From Cephalotrichum gorgonifer (lineage: Eukaryota; Ascomycota; Sordariomycetes; Microascales; Microascaceae), in NCBI GenBank assembly GCA_900312665.1, contig ONZQ02000016.1, positions 1 through 64,000 of the forward strand: a stretch of 64,000 nt of DNA. The letters run 5' to 3'. Each line of letters begins with the position of its first letter. Position 1 is the stretch's first letter. Shown piece after piece: positions 57,340-64,000 of the stretch. The notes beneath the pieces are model-generated. The model searched no databases, was not told the DNA's origin, and saw nothing but the letters and a program-made list of their open reading frames with translations. The position numbers and the translations under genes are program-made.

Positions 57340-58706
57340 TTAGGAGGACTTCGGCAGCTCAATAAGCTTGTAGTCGGCATCGAGGTAGTACCACCAGGTA
57401 TACTTCTCCGGCACGGGAGCGGCAGGTTTCTTGGCGTTCTTCTTCGGGATGTCGAACTCCGCGTTCGTCTTGCACCGGGAGATGAAGCTGTCGATGGAAT
57501 CCACGGAGGTCTGATTGTAGTTGATCTCGTTGGGATCCACCTTTCCGCCGACAAGCTCCTTCCAGAACCCGTGGCTGTCCTCAAGAACGTCGATGATAAA
57601 GGCCTTCTCCTGCCACTTTTCGCCGACGATGGGGATGACGTCATCTCCGCGGGCAACCTTGTAATACTACTCTAGATATTAGTTTTTTCTCCGCGTGTAT
57701 ATTTACTAAAAGAAAGACGGGAGGATACTGACGGTGAACCAGTCGTAGTAGGTCTTCGTGAGACCAGGTCGGTACTTCTCGACGTCCTCAACAGCTACAC
57801 GGGATTAATATTTCGGCTGGGATAGTTAGATAGTATGGAGTCCTTACAGTTCACCAAGGGCGCAAGCGGGTCGTTGACGTCGATAGCAAGGACCTTCCAG
57901 TCCGTCTCATCACCCTAGAACTTATTAGAAACAGCTAAAATGAAGGGACACCACTGAGTACTCACGTCGTTGAGAGCAAGTCCGCCAAGGACCTTCACCT
58001 GCTTGACCTGTCCAACATAACCGACACTGCGATAGCCGTCAGCATCGAGCCAAATCCGTAAAAGGGCAAACAGGACTTACTTGTCGCCGATGTCAATGAT
58101 ATCAACGGGGTCATTGTCACCTGGGAAGTTCGTGAACTCGTGATCAAAGTTTGGGCTCTCCCAAGTCTGAGGAACGGAGCCGTAGAGGAAAGGATAGCTC
58201 TTATGCGGCCATACGTTCTCGACAAACCGGGGCAAATCCTTCTTCTCATCATGGAAGATGGGGTCTATGAAAATAAAAATTGTCAGCAATGTCAACCCCA
58301 GCAAACAGTGCTGAGTGCCCCTCGAAACGTACTAAGCGGCTCATCCCTCTTAATCTCAAGCTTCCCGTTCGTCCACCTGGGAATCTCAACTACCATGTTG
58401 ACAACCTGATGGTTTGACTCGTCGGGGTAAGTAGGAACGTCGTGCCAGAACGAGATGGGCTTTCCATCGCGCAGGAGCCAGACCCTCCAGTCCTGCACAT
58501 GTGTTAACATGCCCTGTCACCTCAAAATCAAAGGCGAGGGGATTGCGCACCAGGGTGTTTCGGGCACCGACTTCCCTCAGGCGAAGAGTTGAGTAGTCGC
58601 TAATGACGGAAGTGTCGCTGCAGTTCCCCTTCGGGACGCATTGGTCCTTTGCGAGAGCACTGCCCGCGAGGAGCAATGCAGTGAGGGTGGCCTTGGCGGA
58701 CATCAT
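57340..58706 (-). CDS. Secreted inorganic pyrophosphatase (family I)
   Basis: Hydrolyses pyrophosphate to phosphate with Mg2+. Tandem ATGs at 58706/58703 start a signal peptide (MMSAKATLTALLLAGSALA), so this paralogue enters the secretory route, unlike the cytosolic enzyme. The first intron (58 bp, donor GTGCGC, branch GTTAAC) joins LREVGARNTL to DWRVWLLRDGKPISFWHDVP. Later exons give NMVVEIPRWTNGKLEI, SVPQTWESPNFDH, and the signature GDNDPVDIIDIGDK with the metal-binding aspartates, then a DETDWKVLAIDVNDP-like exon. The C-terminus extends beyond the usual end (TWWYYLDADYKLIELPKSS). Most fungi have a cytosolic copy elsewhere. The signal peptide plus retained catalytic aspartates suggest extracellular or vacuolar phosphate recovery. 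Confidence 0.9.
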
Positions 58707-59559
58707 AATGGCGTTTAGAAATGAGTGGAACGTCCCGAATAAAAAGTATACTACAGGAACTAAAGAGCGGCAGGGCTGATAAAACTAAAACAAGGGACCG
58801 TCCGGGTTACCACCCGGGGATGGGACATTGAGATATTTATGGAGATAAGATAAACCAACATGTTCATCTGTACGGAAACGGCGTGCGGATCCAATAGTTC
58901 GACATACAAGTATGCGTACCGCTCAAAAGCGCTAATAGCAAGTCGTGTGCAGTAGGATTAGTTCAGTAGGATTGATTCGTGCTGCCCAGCACATGGGCCT
59001 TCGGTGTCCCAAAGCATCATCTTAATCCTTCCCAATACAAAGCCAGGGCGCCAGAGTGAGCACGTGGTCTTGGCCCAAAACAAGCCAGGATTACCGCGCG
59101 CATTGATAGGTTATAGCTGATGTGGCTAGAGGTAACTAGTGTGTCCAAAGCCTTGGATGCGCACTTGGCAAGTGGTGTCAGCCAATGAGGTCCTTTTCTG
59201 GCGCACGTGAACTAACGGCCCCAGAATCCAGTCCACACCAGCATAAGGAAGGATGCAGGTGTGGAAGTGAACGACTTGAGACCCATATTCAACGTCGACC
59301 CGATTATCCGCCCCCAGGGTTTCGGTCCCCATGGCTTAATCGTCAGCCCCAGGAAGGTTTGTCGTATGCATCAATAATATATCAATCTCCACATTCGGCA
59401 AAGGAATCCCGAATTAAGCGCATTTATTATCCGCCAAGTCCTTCGGTCACAGAAACAACCGCCGACAGAGCCGAAGTAGAGTTATCCAATATTGCCGTGA
59501 CCTTGGGTTGCGACTCCATCAAAACATCGACCTAACCTCCATCGCCAACTGCCACCACA
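58707..59559. other. Divergent promoter region
   Basis: Between the pyrophosphatase (-) and a secreted protein (+). No gene. ACATACAAGTATGCGTACC at about 58900 resembles the motif seen at 44-46 kb. Confidence 0.4.
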
Positions 59560-60594
59560 ATGAAGCCCTCATTCTATTCCACAACCCTGGTCGTCGCGAC
59601 CATCGCGCAAGCAGCCCTCGCCATCACCTTCAACAACAGCCACTCCCCTTCCACCATCGCCCCCTCGCCCCTCCCACCCCCCGGCTCATCCTCCCAAGCC
59701 GAGGAGATTATCCGCCAATTCGCCTCCCTCCGCCGCTCCACAAAATGGAAGCTCGTCTCCAAGATCACCTTCGAAGGAACGACGGGTGAGCCCGAGGGCC
59801 TAGCCCGCGTCGGGCCCGACCGATACTACGTCGGAAGCGGCGAATGGCTCACACCCACCGTGAAATACCCCTCCCCCATCAACGGTACAGACCGCACCAC
59901 AGGCTCCGGCTTCGCTCACATTCTCGTATTCGACGGCTCCGGCCGCCAGGTCGCCGATGCAACAATCTCCGCGCCTGGGGATACCGAGTATCACATCGGG
60001 GGGATCGAGTACGACGGAGCGCATATCTGGGCGACCCTGAGCGAGTACCGCCCAAACTCCACTGCAACCGTTGTCCGGATAGACCCCTCGACGCTTGATC
60101 CTGAGCCCGTATTCCGGGTGAGAGACCACCAGGGCGGCATTGTGCACGACCTCGTGACAGATGACCTCGTGACGCTGAACTGGGGGGCCCGAGAGGCATC
60201 GCTCTGGAATCTCGGGTACAAGCTGAAGCCCCTACCGGAGTTCTCGAGGCCGCGGTCCGTGACGTCGAATCCTAGCAACTGGATCGACTACCAGGACTGT
60301 AAATTCTTGGGCCACTCCAAGAAATATGACTCCCGGGCCGTCATGATCTGCAGCGGAATCGCTGATATAGGTGGAGGCGACGGCCAGCAGGAAGCCTTCC
60401 GCCTCGGCGGGGTCGCCATCGTTGACATGTTGAGCATGGTCCCCCTGGCTGACGTGCCGATTCCCATGATAAGCGATAGGGGCCAGGCGATGGCGAAGAA
60501 TCCTTTCGACGTGGCGATTGTTGATGGGAAGCTGAGGTTCTACTTCTTGCCGGACGAGGGGGAGTCGACCCTGTACGTTTACGAGGCAGAGTAA
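59560..60594 (+). CDS. Secreted protein of unknown function, propeller-like
   Basis: Single exon, 344 residues, with signal peptide MKPSFYSTTLVVATIAQAALA. After a Ser/Pro-rich stretch, blocks with GLARVGPDRYYVGSGEWLT, HILVFDGSGRQVADATI, YHIGGIEYDGAHIWATLSEY, GGIVHDLVTDDLVTLNWGAR and NPFDVAIVDGKLRFYFLPDE recur every 45-60 residues in a beta-strand pattern. This suggests a beta-propeller, perhaps of the DUF6454 type; I am not sure of the family name. Cysteines are few. Two N-glycosylation sequons (NNS, NGT) lie in the first 110 residues. No catalytic residues can be named. It is divergent from the secreted pyrophosphatase and convergent with the MYND gene. Confidence 0.72.
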   Translation: MKPSFYSTTLVVATIAQAALAITFNNSHSPSTIAPSPLPPPGSSSQAEEIIRQFASLRRSTKWKLVSKITFEGTTGEPEGLARVGPDRYYVGSGEWLTPTVKYPSPINGTDRTTGSGFAHILVFDGSGRQVADATISAPGDTEYHIGGIEYDGAHIWATLSEYRPNSTATVVRIDPSTLDPEPVFRVRDHQGGIVHDLVTDDLVTLNWGAREASLWNLGYKLKPLPEFSRPRSVTSNPSNWIDYQDCKFLGHSKKYDSRAVMICSGIADIGGGDGQQEAFRLGGVAIVDMLSMVPLADVPIPMISDRGQAMAKNPFDVAIVDGKLRFYFLPDEGESTLYVYEAE

Positions 60595-61075
60595 TGGCGA
60601 GTAATCGGGCCACAAAGGCTAAATTAGGTATAAAGCGCTTCACGTTGCGAAGATGCGACTATCTGGCTGGTGAGGCTCACGTAAAAGGGTAATACTAGGA
60701 GTATAACATGAGCAGTTAGAGATGATCATGAACTTAAGTGCCATAAAGCAACCACCGCTGGGCGATAATATTGATGCTGAAGAACCGACCCTGTCGAGTG
60801 AAGGGGAAACAGGAAGAACGATATCGATCAAACAATGTCAAGTCCTTTCGCGGGAAGCTGGCAGAAAGTGTCCACCAGGGACACGTACGGATCTTTCGGA
60901 GCTCATCTCAGGAGTCACAAGCAATGTCAGTCGAGAAATCAAGTAATGAATTGGATTACTTCTCCCTAGCTTGCCTTTCCCTCTCTACCTTCACTGTTTT
61001 CCGTCTCCCGCATATACCACCTCGGCTTTCCACAGCCCTCACTCCTCACTGGTAAAAGGTCATCATGTGCGACCT
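60595..61075. other. Convergent intergenic region
   Basis: About 480 bp between the secreted protein and MYND gene 3' ends; nothing recognised. Confidence 0.4.
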
Positions 61076-62051
61076 TCACCCACTCGCAAACCTCTCAGTC
61101 GAATCCTTGACGACCGCAGTAGATCCCTTGAGGATATCCTTGTCGACGCTCGCCTTGACAAATGCAGCAAATAAAATATGGGCCTGTCGCTCTAGCATCT
61201 GATCCACTTGCTGCTCTTTGTTTGAGATCAAAAATGGGATGTTCGAGATGAGATCCAAGCTCTCCGTCTCGGTCATGGGGCAAGGTGAAGGAGGGCACAC
61301 CATCATACATTCATTGTCCGAGATGTACCGATGGTATGGCAAGAGAACCTCTCGGAAGCCGTACTGGCCGCCCGTCGTGTCGATAATCCAGTTCTCGCCA
61401 GTAGATGGTAGGTTGACCCTTAGCACCACGTGGGGAGGGTTTCCGTCGTCTAGGGGAGGGATGACAATTGTTGGAACTCGTCGCTTGCCGACTTTGAGAC
61501 TGAGGACATCGATGACCGCTGGTATCCCTAAGCAATATCTTGTGAGTTAATCTTGCCATCATAAACTTTATCCGGGCAAAATTGACTTCACTTCCTTACC
61601 TGAAAGAAGCTTTCGGGCCATTGGGCCAAGGAGTCCCACCGCCGTCGTACACTGGTTGAATGCGATGGCGGCTTCTTTATGCTCGGGGTTCGTAGTCAGG
61701 TGGCTCGGGAAGATCCATCGATTGGGTAAAACAACTGGGTTCCGATATAGGCGGAGGATGCCGTCGTGGAATTCCATCTTGATGATTTCCAAGTCGCAGA
61801 TAATCTCCCTGTAGGTTAAGAAGGCGATCTTTGAGGATGTTGGCGGCTCGGAGCAGAGTCTTGCGTTGTCGCATGGCCCGGCAGAGGGTCCTATGATCTG
61901 GCCAATTCTCTGCCTGGCAATCGGAGTCGCAGTATCGGACACTAGGAGCGTCTCCAGGCTGGTACTCCGGCGCGTCCATGCAGCCAGAGCACCTCATGGA
62001 CGCGCCGGCCCTCCCACAGCTCGCGCAACCTCCAGGATGTTCTGCTGACAT
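61076..62051 (-). CDS. MYND zinc-finger protein, apparent frameshift
   Basis: The ATG at 62051 starts a MYND finger with ligands Cys9, Cys12, Cys21, Cys24, Cys41, Cys45, His53 and Cys57 (CASCGRAG, then RCSGC, CDSDCQAENWPDHRTLC). After LLRAANILK the reading frame breaks. The expected continuation IAFLTYREIICDLEIIKMEF appears one base later, as if an extra base sits at 61829. No intron fits here. The rest is open: DGILRLYRNPVVLPNRW, VGLLGPMARKLLSG, a 72-bp intron (61528-61599) and IPAVIDVLSLKVGKRRVP, ending at 61076. MYND fingers bind proteins; this fungal group has no set function. The break may be a sequencing error or recent inactivation; the downstream frame shows no other damage. Confidence 0.75.
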
Positions 62052-64000
62052 CCTGGGTGGAGATCAAGCCACCTCGGGCCAACCTGTGGCTTTAGTATGA
62101 CAGCAAAACGTTGAATGGAGGAAAAAGTTGTAGAATTGGAGGGAAAGGAAGGTTGTAGAAGGAGAGGAAAGGTTGTAGATTTAGAGGAAAAGGAAGGTTG
62201 TAGACTCAGAGGGAAAGGGAGTGAGTATCAAAAGCCGCTGAAAAAGAAAACTGTTTAACTATATAGGCCGTGCCTTCCTATTTCGAGGCGGCACTTGCCC
62301 AAACAAATGAATAGACTGATAATTTGTCTAGCTATGTGCTATTAATTGACGACAACTGCCTCTCTCTGAATGCAACTTCCTACCCAACACCAGACGACGT
62401 TTATTCGCCCACTAAGTAAAAGTCATAGAGCGATGATACCTAGGATCAAGCTAGGGATTAGTAATAGGAGGTGTAAGGTATCGAAAGCATCCAAAGGATA
62501 GCCTTAGATATCCGATGGGTCGTCGGATAGCCTTCCCTATGATTGTATAGAGGACTCTATCTACGGAAGGCATTTGTTCTCAGCGGAAGGGGGGAAGGCA
62601 CAGCGAATCCCACGCACATGGATGATTAGAGGGAGTCTACCCTTGAGCAGGCGGGGAGCTACTTCGCAACATATTATCATAAATATGAATGAATGTTTTA
62701 GGCCGTGTAACAGGACGAACCGCATGAAAGTCGTTGCTCGGGATATGAAGCTCTCCGTTGTGTATCACCGAAGCCCCAGTGGTGATGATATTTATACAAT
62801 GTCGTTGATGTCTACCGTAGTTGTGACGTCCAAGTACGCCTACAATTCCACAAATGACCGGCCCTGCCGTAAAGCCACCTAAATTTCCCGCACAATCTCC
62901 TTGTGACACCTGCATACGCCATGGGTCTCCTGCAAAACTTGGTCGCTTGAACAGGACGATATCAATGATTGGAAGATGTTGGCACCCGCCACCTGCCGAC
63001 TTGGAAAAAAGCCGAATTGCTGACGGCTGTTATCCAAACACCCGTTGAGCTGTTTGTTCTTTGTACGGGTCTTGTCTTGGTAGGGCATGTCTATACCATT
63101 CAGGTAGCTCTGCTCCTCCCTACAAGCTACAAAGACAAAACACTTTTCCCGCCAGGCTTTACCCTGAGATCTCATGTCAACATGAATATGCTTGATTTAC
63201 ACAGAAGATAATGTACAAGGTCTTGTCAAAGGCCGGTCGTTCGTTGGCTATCTTGGTCTACTATTATTCCTACCTCCAGAGCACTGGTCTATATTTCTTT
63301 CACTTACCATCATCTCGTCAGAACCCTGTATGTCCTTTGACGACGTCATAAGACAATGAAGCTCGGCGAACCATGATGTACTACTTAGCCATTCCGATAG
63401 AAACAGACTGCGAGCAGGGAGAATTGGGGTCAATGGCTTGCGGACGAGGAGTAGCGTCATCGGTTCGTTGGAAGAGAGGTATGGGGAAAGGGATAGGTCC
63501 GAGAAGTATATTTCTATCCAACCGAGTAACCAAGCCCAGAATACCGAATGGCTATATCTGGTCTCTTGTTGAGAACGTGCGCTAGCATATCGTGGTGTTC
63601 AACGTCGCTGGCTCCACAGTTCTCCAGATCGGAAACCGGGAGTGCCGGCCGGAAACACATGCCGACGATGTGGGCCTGCTAGTGTCTGATTGGAGGTTCC
63701 GCCCGGTACACTACGGAGAATTCTGGACGCTATCCCACCCCCCCATGCCTCTCCCGTCCTGCTCATCGCTCAGCCAGGCCGAGTTCCATGATTGCGGAGT
63801 GTTGATGTTGCTGAATAGTTGAGTCCAGATGGCAGAGGAGGTTCCGGCGAACATGTAAAATCAATGCTAGCGTCCATGTTAATAACCATGACAATGAACG
63901 GCTCAGCAAGTGTGAGGTAGCCGAACATTTGAGCAATGTTGAGCCAGTAAATACTCTTCAGGCAAGGCATTTGTAATTCATTCGGCAGGCCTACCTGGAA
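62052..64000. other. Right end, no gene supported
   Basis: About 1.9 kb. At 62120-62220 a unit near GGAAAGGAAGGTTGTAGA repeats three to four times upstream of the MYND gene. A minus-strand stretch at 63711-64000 contains a hydrophobic segment (MFGYLTLAEPFIVMVIN) and may be the end of a gene outside the window, but frames do not join convincingly. Confidence 0.4.

Noticed and set aside
63711..64000. Partial membrane-protein gene at the right edge (minus strand)
   Set aside because: One frame has MFGYLTLAEPFIVMVIN and another has a plausible tail (NTPQSWNSAWLSDEQDGRG), but no intron of normal size joins them. It needs sequence beyond the window.

Overview
The window looks like nuclear DNA of a filamentous ascomycete, most likely Eurotiales (Aspergillus/Penicillium type). 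Genes are split by short introns (about 42-75 bp, a few 110-210 bp) with GTNNGT donors and CTAAC-like branch sites. Families typical of Pezizomycotina are present: a HET-domain protein, a Zn2Cys6 regulator, Dal5-like permeases, a VPS62-like protein, an UNC93-like protein and a pectin methylesterase. Retroelements at the left edge carry C-to-T damage typical of repeat-induced point mutation (RIP). A run of 193 N at 52158-52350 shows a draft scaffold. The genus cannot be fixed from this stretch alone.

Layout. 1-4100 is AT-rich, RIP-eroded Ty3/Gypsy sequence: the 3' half of a chromodomain element on + with a probable LTR, then gag-protease-RT remains of a second element on -. 4.2-7.3 kb holds a small tandem repeat, a small secreted Cys-rich protein, a doubtful acidic ORF and a luciferase-domain (DUF5519-like) protein. 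7.4-9.7 kb is mitochondrial D-lactate dehydrogenase. 10.9-30.2 kb is an accessory block: Dal5-like permease, C6 regulator, second Dal5-like permease, imine reductase/reductive aminase-like enzyme, FAD monooxygenase, NmrA-like protein and a secreted lactonase-type propeller. 31.5-35.6 kb has a HET protein and a VPS62-like membrane protein. 36.3-44 kb has an SDR, a pectin methylesterase, the housekeeping ATPase OLA1 and a class V PLP enzyme. 46.4-56.9 kb has an acyltransferase-3 protein, a BAHD-type acyltransferase, a phosphatidylserine decarboxylase-like protein with an altered processing motif, the scaffold gap, an aldo-keto reductase and an UNC93-like protein. 57.3-62 kb has a secreted inorganic pyrophosphatase, an unrecognised secreted protein and a MYND-finger gene with an apparent one-base frameshift. 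I see no gene I can defend from 62.1 kb to the right end.

How the genes may work together (inference). The 10.9-30.2 kb block has uptake (two permeases of a family that imports small, often nitrogenous, organic anions), regulation (C6 factor), ring hydroxylation (salicylate-hydroxylase-like flavoenzyme), an imine/amine reductase and a lactonase-like protein, so it could be a catabolic or specialised-metabolite cluster for a nitrogen-containing aromatic acid. No ring-cleavage dioxygenase, polyketide synthase or NRPS is present, so the pathway would be incomplete or centred elsewhere. A second possible grouping is acyltransferase, BAHD, PSD-like decarboxylase, AKR and transporter at 46-57 kb. 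Neither can be proved from sequence alone. I found no CRISPR, rRNA or convincing tRNA gene.
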